Of a stretch of DNA of 64,000 bases, positions 16,767-26,194 are shown in pieces. The position numbers and the translations under genes are program-made. The stretch comes from Lachnospiraceae bacterium UBA3401 (GTDB taxonomy: Bacteria; Bacillota; Clostridia; Lachnospirales; Lachnospiraceae). The number at the start of each line of letters is the position of its first letter. The stretch's first letter is position 1. The stretch is from positions 1 through 64,000 of the forward strand of contig DEPD01000148.1 of assembly GCA_002358575.1 (NCBI GenBank). The letters are read 5' to 3'. The notes below the pieces were generated by a model that was not told the DNA's origin, did not search any database, and worked only from the letters and a program-made list of their open reading frames with translations.

Positions 16767-17441
16767 TTATTTTGCACCATACTGCGCATAATACGCATCA
16801 ATGGCTTCTTTCATCTCATCATCAATTATCACCCTGCCATTGTATGGCTGATGATACAAGTGTTCCACAACCTCTTCCATAGTGACAATTGCGCCCGTCT
16901 CAATTCCATATACCTCGCGGATTTCTGCAAGCGCATTCTTTTGTGTCTTCCCGCGTTCCTGGCGATTTAGGCTCACCATCAATCCCACAACATCAACATT
17001 TGCTTGTTCCTTTAAAATAGGGAACGTCTCCTCTATCGATTTGCCAGAAGTCGTCACATCCTCTATAATGACAACTCTGTCCCCATCATTCAAGCCACTG
17101 CCAAGCAAGATTCCCACATCACCGTGGTCCTTTATCTCTTTTCTGTTTGAACAGTATCTAATATCCTTATCATACAGCTCACTAAATGCTATTGACGTCG
17201 CAACTGAAAGCGGAATACCCTTGTATGCCGGTCCAAAAAGCACATCAAAATCTGTCCCGTAATTATCATAAATTGCCTTTGCATAATACTCACCAAGTCT
17301 GCGAAGTTGTGAGCCAGTAACATAGGCTCCTGCATTCATAAAAAATGGAGATTTCCGCCCACTCTTCAATGTAAAGTCACCGAATTTAAGCACATCACTG
17401 TCCACCATAAATTCAATAAACTCTTTTTTGTATTGTTCCAT
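16767..17441 (-). CDS. pyrE: Orotate phosphoribosyltransferase
   Basis: 224 residues. It converts orotate + PRPP to OMP. The PRPP-binding motif is V-V-I-I-E-D-V-T-T-S-G-K-S (about 120-132), and the N-terminal K-S-G-R-K-S-P-F-F-M-N segment is typical. The start is 44 bp after pyrF with GGAGG and GGGGA boxes. It is followed 26 bp later by the 50-residue membrane peptide. Confidence 0.96.
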   Translation of the reverse strand: MEQYKKEFIEFMVDSDVLKFGDFTLKSGRKSPFFMNAGAYVTGSQLRRLGEYYAKAIYDNYGTDFDVLFGPAYKGIPLSVATSIAFSELYDKDIRYCSNRKEIKDHGDVGILLGSGLNDGDRVVIIEDVTTSGKSIEETFPILKEQANVDVVGLMVSLNRQERGKTQKNALAEIREVYGIETGAIVTMEEVVEHLYHQPYNGRVIIDDEMKEAIDAYYAQYGAK

Positions 17442-17485
17442 CTTCCCCTTACCTCCGTATATCGTTTCTTTTAATCCAATGTATT

Positions 17486-18475
17486 TTATTTTCCGACACC
17501 TGCAAATGCCTGATCGATATCTGCAATCATATCCATCACTGCCTGTCTAGATGCATCTGCAAAATGTTCTGGACCAAATTTATCATATTTTTCATTCTGA
17601 TATGCCGCAATAATCCCTCTGGAAGAATTTACAATCGCGCCAAGTCTGTTCTCATCAAAGAAGTGTATCAAATCTTTTCCTGTTCCGCCCTGTGCACCGT
17701 AGCCTGGCACCAAGATAAACGAATGCGGCATCACTTTCCGCAGAATCTTGCCCTGCTCTGGATATGTTGCACCCACCACTGCGCCGATACTGCTGTAGCC
17801 GTTCACACCCATGCACTGTGCGCTCCACTCTGCAACCTTTCCCCCAACTATCTCATAGAGTGGTTTATCCTCAAACGTGATTCCGCCCGCCTGTGCTCCT
17901 GTGACACCGGCAGTAACGCCAGATTTTACAAATTGGTCCTGAAATTCACCACTGCTTGGATTGGAGGTCTTCACAAGGATAAAGATACCCTTCTGCTCCT
18001 CCTTGCACACATCAATAAAGGGTTGTACACCATCTGAACCCAGATATGGATTGACTGTCACAAAATCCTCGTCAAAGGCAGAACAGAAACTGCCACCCAC
18101 CTTCACTTTGCCAAGATGCGCTGTCGCATACGCAGCCGAAGTAGAGCCAATATCTCCTCTTTTAATATCCCCAATTACAATCAATCCCTTTTCCTTACAG
18201 TACGCAACCGTCTTTTGAAATACAGAAAGCCCTGGCACTCCAAACTGTTCATACATAGCAATTTGCGGCTTGACCGCTGGAATCAAATCCGCAATCTGAT
18301 CGATAATCGCCTTGTTAAACTGCCATACTGCCTCCGCTGCTCCCTCTAAAGTTTCATCTTTTTCTGCAAAAGCCTGTTTTAAAATATGGTCTGGTATAAA
18401 TTTTAGCATTGGATCAAGCCCCACTACAATCGGTGCTCCTGTCTTTTGTATCTTTTCAATCAATTTATCAATCAT
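17486..18475 (-). CDS. pyrF: Orotidine 5'-phosphate decarboxylase (PyrF type 2)
   Basis: 329 residues, the longer type 2 family. It makes UMP from OMP, the step after PyrE. The catalytic segment G-D-I-K-R-G-D-I-G-S-T-S is intact, and V-K-P-Q-I-A-M-Y-E-Q-F-G binds the base. GGAGG lies 6 nt before the ATG. It lies 13 bp after nrdD and upstream of pyrE, so three nucleotide-synthesis genes share a transcript. Confidence 0.96.
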   Translation of the reverse strand: MIDKLIEKIQKTGAPIVVGLDPMLKFIPDHILKQAFAEKDETLEGAAEAVWQFNKAIIDQIADLIPAVKPQIAMYEQFGVPGLSVFQKTVAYCKEKGLIVIGDIKRGDIGSTSAAYATAHLGKVKVGGSFCSAFDEDFVTVNPYLGSDGVQPFIDVCKEEQKGIFILVKTSNPSSGEFQDQFVKSGVTAGVTGAQAGGITFEDKPLYEIVGGKVAEWSAQCMGVNGYSSIGAVVGATYPEQGKILRKVMPHSFILVPGYGAQGGTGKDLIHFFDENRLGAIVNSSRGIIAAYQNEKYDKFGPEHFADASRQAVMDMIADIDQAFAGVGK

Positions 18476-18488
18476 ATGTTTCCTCCAT

Positions 18489-20867
18489 TTATTCCGCTCT
18501 CAACAGTTCTGCATATTTCCTTATATTAGATACATTAACATACTTCTGCTCTGATTGTCCAGCTACAATTACAAGAGTTGGTGCCTGCATAACACCATAT
18601 TTGACTGCAAGGTCCATATTTTCCTCCGCATCCACAATTGTATAATCGACATTTTGAAGATATTTTTTCGCCAAATTACAGTTTGGACAGGTCTTTGTCG
18701 TAAACAAATACGTATCTTTTTTGCTGTCAGAGTTTCTAAAACTTGTATCTATGCATTCTATTTTCTCTATCTCCGAAAAAACAGGTTTTTTGATACTGTT
18801 ACCCATTCGATACTCTGTGCGGTTCTGGTATTCTTGCAGTTTGCCGTCATTCCAGTTCTGCACAGGTCTGTAATACCCTGTAATTCGACTATATATTTCC
18901 GTGAGTTTCCCACATTTCGGACAATTTTTTTGCTCCCCTGTCAGATATCCATGCTCACTGCAAATAGAATACGTTGGAGACATTGTATAATATGGCAGTT
19001 TGTAGTGCGAAGCAATTGTCCGAACCAAATTCGCCGCAGCCCGCCAGTCAGGAAGCTTTTCTCCTAGAAATGCATGGAATACGGTTCCTGACGTGTAGAG
19101 CGTTTGCAGTTCATCTTGTATATCGAGCGCATCAAAGATATCTGTGGTATAATCTACTGGCAAGTGAGAAGAATTGGTATAATACGGCTTGTCTCCTTTC
19201 TTTCCAGCAGTGATAATGTCACTCCAACGCTCCTTATCATGCTTTGCAAGCCTGTATGTTGTACTCTCCGCAGGGGTTGCCTCCAGATTGTACAAATCCC
19301 CATATTGCTCCTGATAATCAGACAAGCGCACTCTCATGTGATTTAAGACATCCTTTGCAAACTGTTGTACTTCCTTGTGAGAAAGATCTGCGCGCAGCCA
19401 TTTCGCATTGAGTCCCGCCTCATTCATGCCAATCAGTCCAATGGTCGAAAAATGATTGTCAAACTTGCCAAGATAACGCTTTGTATAAGGATACAAGCCC
19501 TCCTCCAAAAGTCTGGAAATCACATTGCGTTTTATCTTCAGCGAACGTGCACTAATATCCATTAATCGGTCAAGCCGCTTATAAAAGTCTGCCTCATCCA
19601 CAGCAAGATAGGCAATACGCGGCAAATTGATTGTCACAACTCCAACACTTCCTGTGCTCTCCCCAGAACCGAAAAATCCGCCGGTCTTCTTGCGCAGCTC
19701 TCGCAAATCAAGCCGTAACCGACAACACATACTGCGCACATCTGACGGCTCCATATCCGAATTAATATAATTTGAAAAATAAGGCGTTCCATACTTTGCA
19801 GTCATCTCAAACAGTAGACGATTATTTTCTGTGTCTGACCAATCAAAATCACGTGTTATAGAATAGGTGGGAATTGGATATTGAAATCCACGTCCATTGG
19901 CGTCACCTTCAATCATTGTCTCAATAAACGCCTTGTTGACCATATCCATCTCCGCTTTGCAATCCCCATAGGTAAATTCCATCTCCTCGCCGCCCACAAT
20001 TGCCGGAAGATTTACAAGGTCATTTGGAACAGTCCAGTCTAATGTAATATTGCTAAATGGCGCCTGTGTTCCCCAGCGGCTCGGCGTGTTAACCCCATAG
20101 ATAAACGATTCAATGCACTTTTTCACTTCATTATAAGAAAGATTGTCCACCTTTACAAAGGGCGCAAGATATGTATCAAATGAAGAAAATGCCTGCGCGC
20201 CTGCCCATTCATTCTGCATAATGCCAAGGAAATTGACCATCTGACTACAAAGCACAGACAGATGCCGCGCGGGTGAGGAAGTAATTTTTCCTGGAATGCC
20301 ACCAAGCCCTTCTCTAATAAGCTGTTTTAAAGACCAGCCTGCACAATATCCTGTGAGCATGGACAAATCATGAATATGAATATCTGCATTTCTGTGCGCG
20401 TTGGCAATCTCCTCGTCATAGATTTCAGACAGCCAGTAGTTTGCCGTAACTGCCCCAGAATTGGAAAGAATTAGTCCACCAACTGAATAAGTGACTGTCG
20501 AGTTCTCTTTCACTCTCCAATCCTCAACCTTTACATAGCTGTCCACAACCTCCTTATAATCCAGAATTGTGGATTTCATATTGCGCATTTTCTCACGGTG
20601 CTTTCTGTATAGAATAAATGCCTTTGCAGTCTCTGTATAGCCTGCCTGCTCCAACACTTTTTCCACACTGTCCTGAATGTCCTCCACATGGACGCTGCCA
20701 TCTTTTATCTTGCTCTGAAAATCCGCTGTGACGCGCAGAACCAGCAAATCAATCATATCCTGATCAAATTGCATCTGTGTCGCATTGAATGCCTTAATAA
20801 TCGCACCACTAATCTTGTCCAGGCAAAACGCTGCCTTACTTCCATCTCTTTTTATCACTTGAAACAT
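18489..20867 (-). CDS. nrdD: Anaerobic ribonucleoside-triphosphate reductase with thioredoxin-like tail
   Basis: 792 residues from the ATG at 20867 (AAGGAG 9 nt upstream). An ATP-cone (about 1-90, V-I-K-R-D-G-S) is followed by the class III reductase barrel. The zinc site uses C-S-E-H-G-Y and C-P-K-C-G, and the glycyl-radical loop is R-I-T-G-Y-Y-R-P (Gly about 664). The last 75 residues form an added glutaredoxin/NrdH-like domain with C-P-N-C (about 727-730) and a cis-proline segment Q-A-P-T-L-V. It makes dNTPs without oxygen. No nrdG activase is adjacent. The tail may supply electrons to the reductase directly, which is inference. Confidence 0.95.
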   Translation of the reverse strand: MFQVIKRDGSKAAFCLDKISGAIIKAFNATQMQFDQDMIDLLVLRVTADFQSKIKDGSVHVEDIQDSVEKVLEQAGYTETAKAFILYRKHREKMRNMKSTILDYKEVVDSYVKVEDWRVKENSTVTYSVGGLILSNSGAVTANYWLSEIYDEEIANAHRNADIHIHDLSMLTGYCAGWSLKQLIREGLGGIPGKITSSPARHLSVLCSQMVNFLGIMQNEWAGAQAFSSFDTYLAPFVKVDNLSYNEVKKCIESFIYGVNTPSRWGTQAPFSNITLDWTVPNDLVNLPAIVGGEEMEFTYGDCKAEMDMVNKAFIETMIEGDANGRGFQYPIPTYSITRDFDWSDTENNRLLFEMTAKYGTPYFSNYINSDMEPSDVRSMCCRLRLDLRELRKKTGGFFGSGESTGSVGVVTINLPRIAYLAVDEADFYKRLDRLMDISARSLKIKRNVISRLLEEGLYPYTKRYLGKFDNHFSTIGLIGMNEAGLNAKWLRADLSHKEVQQFAKDVLNHMRVRLSDYQEQYGDLYNLEATPAESTTYRLAKHDKERWSDIITAGKKGDKPYYTNSSHLPVDYTTDIFDALDIQDELQTLYTSGTVFHAFLGEKLPDWRAAANLVRTIASHYKLPYYTMSPTYSICSEHGYLTGEQKNCPKCGKLTEIYSRITGYYRPVQNWNDGKLQEYQNRTEYRMGNSIKKPVFSEIEKIECIDTSFRNSDSKKDTYLFTTKTCPNCNLAKKYLQNVDYTIVDAEENMDLAVKYGVMQAPTLVIVAGQSEQKYVNVSNIRKYAELLRAE

Positions 20868-20914
20868 TAAAACCGACTCCTTCACTCAATTATATTGTAG
20901 AACTTAATGAATCA

Positions 20915-20997
20915 ATGATAGCAGATGAAATATATGAAGTCAATCGAACACTACTAAATATCATTTGTTGTTTTTTGTCGAATACAATATCTAGTGT
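20915..20997 (-). promoter_or_regulatory. nrdD promoter with candidate NrdR boxes
   Basis: On the minus strand, TTGACT (20938-20943), 17 bp, TATCAT (20915-20920). Upstream of the -35 lie ACACTAGATATTGTAT (20982-20997), which matches the NrdR consensus acaCwAtATaTwGtgt at most positions, and a weaker ACAAATGATATTTAGT (20953-20968). Their offset is 29 bp, slightly off the usual 31-32, so the second box is doubtful. Confidence 0.55.
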
Positions 20998-21006
20998 TTT
21001 GTGTGA

Positions 21007-22080
21007 CTAGCGAGTTTTTAAAAATTCATTCTCCTTCTTTGCCTTCGTGTCGTCTGGATATATTTTTAAATATTCCTGTATCATGGTTTTTGCCTCTGCA
21101 AAACTTCCCATATACTCTTTTGCAACAATCTGGTTAAACCGTAGTTCCTGGAGATAAGCAGAGCTTCCCATAGCAATTCCCTTCTCAAACGCCGCCGCTG
21201 CCTCCTCATATTTCTGCTGATTCATCAGACAGATGCCAAGGCTGTTATAAAGTGCTGCATCTGGTTGATTATTGTCTAAATACGTTTGATATACCATCGC
21301 CGCGTAGTTCATATCACCAAGTTTCTCATAAGTCTGTCCTAATATCATAGAAAGCTTTGGGTCATTTCCTTTTATTGAACTGTCAAGATAAATCTGCGCA
21401 TTCTGGTAGTCTTCAAGATAATAATACAAAATTCCCTTCTCTCCATCTTTTAGCTTTTTATTCTTATCTAAAAATGCCTGCACATAAGTCTTTCCCTGCT
21501 CGCCAAACCCTGCTGCCTGCATCTCCACATAAGCGTCTGTCACCAACTCAAGATTGCCAGAATCCAGCGCAAACGCCTTCTCAAAATCCGCGACGGCATC
21601 CTCATAACGATTTTGCTGCAGTATTGCGCAGGCGCGCAGATAATAAGCCTCCTTCTCCTTTTTCTTCAACGCGATAATCGCTGTGTAAATCTCCTCCGCC
21701 TGCGCATATTTTTTTTGTTTCATATAGGCAGATGCAAGGTAGTAATTAATATCATACTCAAGTGCTGTCAGCCGATCCCCGGCAAATTTAATTGCGTTGA
21801 GAAAAGCCGTCTCCGCCTCTGCATAATTTCCAAGTCCCATATAGGCGATTCCCTGTCCCCTGTACGAAAGCTCCATATCCTCCTTGTCCAGTAACGCCTG
21901 TTCAAACTTTTCCATCGCCCCCTGAAAATCATACTGTTCCACCAACTCCATCCCGGCAGTCAAATTAATGTTCTCCGCTTTTTTGGCGCATCCTCCTGCC
22001 AGTATTGCAAAGACAAACACACAAGCGCTTATCTTTATTTTCCCTATTATTTTTCGATTTCTTTTTTGTCTTACAATCAT
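21007..22080 (-). CDS. TPR-repeat lipoprotein
   Basis: 357 residues from the ATG at 22080 (AAGGGG close upstream). A basic N-terminus and hydrophobic segment end in the lipobox L-A-G-G-C (about residues 26-30), so it is probably anchored outside the membrane by lipid. The rest is a row of about eight 34-residue TPR units with typical G-x2-Y and A-x3-F-x-x-A spacing (for example G-N-Y-A-E-A-E-T-A-F). TPRs serve as protein-protein scaffolds. It follows the glycosyltransferase by 20 bp; partner unknown. Confidence 0.85.
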   Translation of the reverse strand: MIVRQKRNRKIIGKIKISACVFVFAILAGGCAKKAENINLTAGMELVEQYDFQGAMEKFEQALLDKEDMELSYRGQGIAYMGLGNYAEAETAFLNAIKFAGDRLTALEYDINYYLASAYMKQKKYAQAEEIYTAIIALKKKEKEAYYLRACAILQQNRYEDAVADFEKAFALDSGNLELVTDAYVEMQAAGFGEQGKTYVQAFLDKNKKLKDGEKGILYYYLEDYQNAQIYLDSSIKGNDPKLSMILGQTYEKLGDMNYAAMVYQTYLDNNQPDAALYNSLGICLMNQQKYEEAAAAFEKGIAMGSSAYLQELRFNQIVAKEYMGSFAEAKTMIQEYLKIYPDDTKAKKENEFLKTR

Positions 22081-22100
22081 ACTACCCCTTCTATCATAAT

Positions 22101-23315
22101 CTATATCCACTCGTCAAGCCACACAGATGTCCGCAGCAGCTTTGCCTTCCATGAAAAATACTTTCTAATCTTTGTCGTATCCCCCTCACAGAGCAAACGA
22201 TATTCGCGTCGTCTTAGCGCAGAAGAAAACGAACAGGCTGCTGCCGCGTCAAGAATCCTGCGCACAGTCTCCGTTTCCAGTGCATTGGCAAAAAGATATT
22301 CCATTGTTTTCTCATTGTAGTTATATTCTCTAACATACGCGTAAAAAAGCACTGTCAAAACCTGAATATAATACTCCTGCATACCATTTGTCAGTATCTT
22401 ATCGTGATATCGTTTTACTGTCTCCACATGATATGTATATACGATTCTAATAAAATCCACCAGTTTTTTTATAGGATAATACGCCATAATACTTCTGTCT
22501 TTTCGCTCAAAATAATAAATCATTGCCTTTGTCATAAAATAATTTTCACAATGCTCAAAATATTCTGATACAAACAAAAAATCCGCGCCAATCAGAGCGT
22601 CCGCTCTAAATCGAATATGATTATCTCTAATAATTCTATTTTTAAAAAGCTTTCCCCAGCACATATGAAATACTGGTTCTGTGTACATCAGTCGGCACGC
22701 TTCCTGCATATCTGTTGATATCACATCCGAAATCGGCAGCATTTTCGCCTTCAATTTTCCATCGTCTTTGTATACAGGATAATACCCATATCCATTTTCC
22801 AGATTGTATTTTTTATATTTTCTGTTTACTTTACAGGTAATATAACTGAACGCTATAAAATCTGCATACTCCTCAAGCACTGCTGCCTCTATCTGTTCCC
22901 ACGCATCTTCGCAGAGCCTGTCCCGCGCATCCAGAAACAAAATATAATTTCCTGACGCCAATTCAATCCCAATGTTGCGCACATCTGTCTCTTTACATTC
23001 TTCTGGTATTACTATTAACTTAATACGTTTGTCTCGCTGGATATATCGATTGACCACAACAGCAGTCTCATCTGACGCACTGATATTGAGCACGATACAC
23101 TCCATATCCAATGTCTCCCGCGGACATCTCGTAACGCTTCTAAGACATGCAGCAATCCGTTTATGCCACTTTTCTGGGGAGACCAAATCACGTTGTGCAA
23201 ATTCACCTACACCTGCTTTGGGAGGGCTGTACCACTTTGCTTCTGATTCCCAAGAAACCCTATCATCTGCAATCTGTTTCCAACTGCACGCTAGTATCAC
23301 AACACTCAAATCCAT
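22101..23315 (-). CDS. Divergent GT2-type glycosyltransferase
   Basis: 404 residues from the ATG at 23315 (GGGGAG about 9 nt upstream). The GT-A fold is seen in the A-S-G-N-Y-I-L-F-L-D-A-R-D-R-L block, where the usual D-S-D-D is changed to D-A-R-D. An insertion of about 40 residues lies just after the first strand (V-V-I-L-A). The C-terminal half has the F-H-M-C-W-G-K-L-F-K motif common in capsule GT2 enzymes. It is placed between a sensor kinase and a TPR lipoprotein and away from the main glycan locus, so the acceptor is unclear. Confidence 0.75.
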   Translation of the reverse strand: MDLSVVILACSWKQIADDRVSWESEAKWYSPPKAGVGEFAQRDLVSPEKWHKRIAACLRSVTRCPRETLDMECIVLNISASDETAVVVNRYIQRDKRIKLIVIPEECKETDVRNIGIELASGNYILFLDARDRLCEDAWEQIEAAVLEEYADFIAFSYITCKVNRKYKKYNLENGYGYYPVYKDDGKLKAKMLPISDVISTDMQEACRLMYTEPVFHMCWGKLFKNRIIRDNHIRFRADALIGADFLFVSEYFEHCENYFMTKAMIYYFERKDRSIMAYYPIKKLVDFIRIVYTYHVETVKRYHDKILTNGMQEYYIQVLTVLFYAYVREYNYNEKTMEYLFANALETETVRRILDAAAACSFSSALRRREYRLLCEGDTTKIRKYFSWKAKLLRTSVWLDEWI

Positions 23316-23355
23316 AGACACACTCCCCCTTTCACTCTGCTAATGTGCAGGCAAT

Positions 23356-25011
23356 CTATGCTTGTTTGTTTCTTCCAAGCACATGCCGAATGGTTTCCTG
23401 AAGCTCTTCCATCTGTATCGGCTTTGGAACATGCGCGTCCATGCCCGCCTCAATCGACCGTTTATAATCCTCCGCAAATGCATTTGCAGACAGTGCAATA
23501 ATTGGAATCCTTGCAAGCTTCTCATCCTGCAAAGCCCGAATTTCCCTTGTGGCTGTGTATCCGTCCATAACCGGCATCTGAATATCCATCAAGACAAGAG
23601 AATAATAAGATGGACTGGCATTTTTAATCATCTCCACCGCCACACTGCCATCATTTGCCGTCTCGACAAGATACCCCTCATCCATAAGCAATTCCTGTGC
23701 AATCTCACGGTTAATCTCATTGTCCTCCACTAGAAGAATCCGTTTCCCTTCTAAATTGATACTGCTATCAGAATCCACCAAAATTGGATTTTCTTCTGAC
23801 AGCTCCTCTGGAACCTTTAAAAGCAGACGAATACGGAATCTGCTGCCTTGTCCAACATTGCTCTCAACCTCAATACTACCGTCCATCAACTCCACAAGAT
23901 TCTTCACCACGCTCAGTCCAAGCCCAGTTCCCAACACACCGCTCTTGGTTGTATTCCGCTCCCGCTCAAACGGTTGAAATAAGTCTTTTCTAAACTCTTG
24001 CGCGATTCCTCTTCCATTGTCTTCTACTGTAAACACAAACTGCGCATATCGACTCATTTTCGCCTCTGTTTCAATAACCGTTAGCCGCACCAAACCTCCC
24101 TGCTGTGTATACTTCAATGCGTTATCCAAAAGCTGAAATAAGATTTCCTTCATCCGAATATCATCAATATAAATCACATTATGTCTCACTTGTGATCGGT
24201 CCATTGCAAAGTGAATTGCCTTTGCCTTCACTTGCGGCCGTATAGAGCACTCTATGTCCGCCAGCAGGTCATCTAATGCAACAATGTTCTCCACCAGATA
24301 TACTTTGCCAGACTCAATGCGCGTAACCTCCAGAGAAGCCTTTACAATCGAAAGAAGCTGTTCGCTCGCAGCACAAATTTGGTTTAGATAATTCTCAATC
24401 TTGTTCTGTTCCATCTTGTGCTTTTTGGCAAGCTCCGTATATCCAATAATCACGTTGAGCGGCGTCCGAATATCATGAGACATATTTTGCAGAAATGTAT
24501 TTCTTGCAATATTGGCAGTCTGTGCCTGACTCAATGCAGATTCCAGCAAATTCTGACGTTGAACCTGCTCTGTCATATAATGTTTCATTCGCTCTGTATT
24601 GTCATCAATAAAAACATAAAAAATATCACCATATGCCTCTGTGTGCAAAAAATGTCCATAATCTGCAATCCATCGTATCGATCCATCTTTCTGGACAATA
24701 CGGTACTCCACATAATCAAAATCATAGATACTGCTTGCAATCTGATTCCGAATACTATTCTCTATCTCTTCAATATCATCAGGGTGGACCATTCCCCGGA
24801 ATGTAAAGCCTGTAAGCTCACGAAATTCTTCGTCTGTCTGACAGCCAAAAATCCGCAGTACGGCACTGTTCAAATATAACAGTTCCTCATTTCCATCTGC
24901 ATGATAGATAAAAAACCCTCCTGGCATCCGCTCCAAAATCGGTTCAATCGTGGACAACGTGTTTGCATCCAATGCTCGCCTTAATTTGTCACGGTACATT
25001 TCACGCTCCAT
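23356..25011 (-). CDS. Hybrid sensor histidine kinase (PAS-HisKA-HATPase-REC)
   Basis: 551 residues from the ATG at 25011 (GGAGAG 5 nt upstream); a TTG nine codons earlier is possible. Domains: a PAS fold with PAC (about 25-145), HisKA with the phosphorylated His in S-H-D-I-R-T-P-L-N (about 179), HATPase with the N-box and G-R-G-I-A and G-T-G-L-G-L-S boxes, and a C-terminal receiver with L-M-D-I-Q-M-P-V-M-D-G. There is no membrane helix, so it senses in the cytoplasm. No Hpt or output regulator is adjacent. The next genes are the glycosyltransferase and TPR lipoprotein. Confidence 0.92.
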   Translation of the reverse strand: MEREMYRDKLRRALDANTLSTIEPILERMPGGFFIYHADGNEELLYLNSAVLRIFGCQTDEEFRELTGFTFRGMVHPDDIEEIENSIRNQIASSIYDFDYVEYRIVQKDGSIRWIADYGHFLHTEAYGDIFYVFIDDNTERMKHYMTEQVQRQNLLESALSQAQTANIARNTFLQNMSHDIRTPLNVIIGYTELAKKHKMEQNKIENYLNQICAASEQLLSIVKASLEVTRIESGKVYLVENIVALDDLLADIECSIRPQVKAKAIHFAMDRSQVRHNVIYIDDIRMKEILFQLLDNALKYTQQGGLVRLTVIETEAKMSRYAQFVFTVEDNGRGIAQEFRKDLFQPFERERNTTKSGVLGTGLGLSVVKNLVELMDGSIEVESNVGQGSRFRIRLLLKVPEELSEENPILVDSDSSINLEGKRILLVEDNEINREIAQELLMDEGYLVETANDGSVAVEMIKNASPSYYSLVLMDIQMPVMDGYTATREIRALQDEKLARIPIIALSANAFAEDYKRSIEAGMDAHVPKPIQMEELQETIRHVLGRNKQA

Positions 25012-25071
25012 GCTTCTCTCCGCCTCCAATTTGTCCAAATACTGTTTTTATTATATACTATTTCACATAAG

Positions 25072-25131
25072 AAAACAAACAAAAAATCAAGTAGGGGAAG
25101 CAGAATCGTAACGCTCTCGCTTCCCCTACTC
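25072..25131 (-). terminator. Rho-independent terminator of the maltodextrin operon
   Basis: A 12-bp perfect stem (AGTAGGGGAAGC with GCTTCCCCTACT, 25090-25130) with a 17-base loop, followed on the minus strand by a long T-rich run (TTTTTTGTTTGTTTT). It lies 18 bp after the lacI stop. Confidence 0.92.
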
Positions 25132-25148
25132 GATTTGCAATCAAATGT

Positions 25149-26192
25149 TCATTCTCGGTGTCTTGTCGATTCCCTTATCACAAGCTCAGCCGGATATGTT
25201 ATATGCTGATGTGCTCTTTTTCCTGAAATAATGTCAAAGAGCAGCTTTGTCGTATCCTTTGCCATTTTCTCAACAGGCTGTCGTATTGTCGTGAGACTTG
25301 GCACAATGTAATTCGTCATATCAATCCCATCATAGCCAGCAAGTGAGATATCTTCCGGCACACGCAGTCCTGCTTCGTGCAGCGCCCGCAGCGCTCCGAC
25401 AGCAAGCGAATCTGACACTGCATACAACGCGGTGAACGGCTCTCCGCGTGCAAGCAACCTCTTTGTGGACAGATATCCATTCTCCATAGAAAAATGGCTA
25501 AGTTTCTCCTCTGTATGACAGATAAGGTTCTGATTTATTTCAATGTCATGTACCTTCAATGAATCACAGTATCCCTCCAAACGCAATCTACTAATACTCT
25601 GCTCCTGTGCCTCCGCCACCAGAATTGCGATTCTTGTATGCCCTATACTAATCAGATACTCTACCATTTTCGCACTCTCTAGGCGGTCGTCAACACTGAT
25701 GCTCGAATACAGATTCCTACTAATATTCTCTGGGATAGATCCTACAGTACTAAAAATAAATGGCACATTTAATTTTCTTAATTTCTCTTCAGAGTGCGAA
25801 AATAAACCTCCCAGAAAAATAATTCCCCGCAGTCGCTTTTCCTTGACCACTTTCTGCGCCACATCTACCTCATCTTCGTCCGCGTCAACATGTGACAATT
25901 CCATTGCATAGTGCTTTCTCTTACACTCCTCCTCAATAACCTGAATCATCTTAGTAAAAAAAGAATTGGAAATCCCTTTGATGAGCACCGCAATTGCCTT
26001 CGCATCCGACCGCTTTAAATTTCTGGCACTATCATTTGGAACATATCCATATTCCTGGATTGCATCCAATATTTTTTGCTTGGTTTCAGGATTGATATCT
26101 GGGTGGTTATTGATGGCCCGCGAAACGGTACTAACTCCCACACCACATATTTTTGCTATGTCCTTTATAGTCGGCTCGAACACATTCCTCAC
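25149..26192 (-). CDS. LacI-family regulator of the maltodextrin operon
   Basis: 347 residues: an N-terminal LacI helix-turn-helix (T-I-K-D-I-A-K-I-C-G-V-G-V-S-T-V-S-R-A-I), the hinge A-R-N-L-K-R-S-D-A, and a periplasmic-binding-like sugar sensor with the usual S-L-A-G-Y-D-G and T-T-I-R-Q-P blocks. The start is ambiguous: a GTG at 26192, two bases after malQ, or a GTG at 26183 with a better placed GGGGTGAGG. Last gene of the malE-F-G-Q operon, so it probably represses the twin operators at 31063-31086 until a sugar binds. Confidence 0.9.
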   Translation of the reverse strand: MRNVFEPTIKDIAKICGVGVSTVSRAINNHPDINPETKQKILDAIQEYGYVPNDSARNLKRSDAKAIAVLIKGISNSFFTKMIQVIEEECKRKHYAMELSHVDADEDEVDVAQKVVKEKRLRGIIFLGGLFSHSEEKLRKLNVPFIFSTVGSIPENISRNLYSSISVDDRLESAKMVEYLISIGHTRIAILVAEAQEQSISRLRLEGYCDSLKVHDIEINQNLICHTEEKLSHFSMENGYLSTKRLLARGEPFTALYAVSDSLAVGALRALHEAGLRVPEDISLAGYDGIDMTNYIVPSLTTIRQPVEKMAKDTTKLLFDIISGKRAHQHITYPAELVIRESTRHRE

Positions 26193-26194
26193 CC

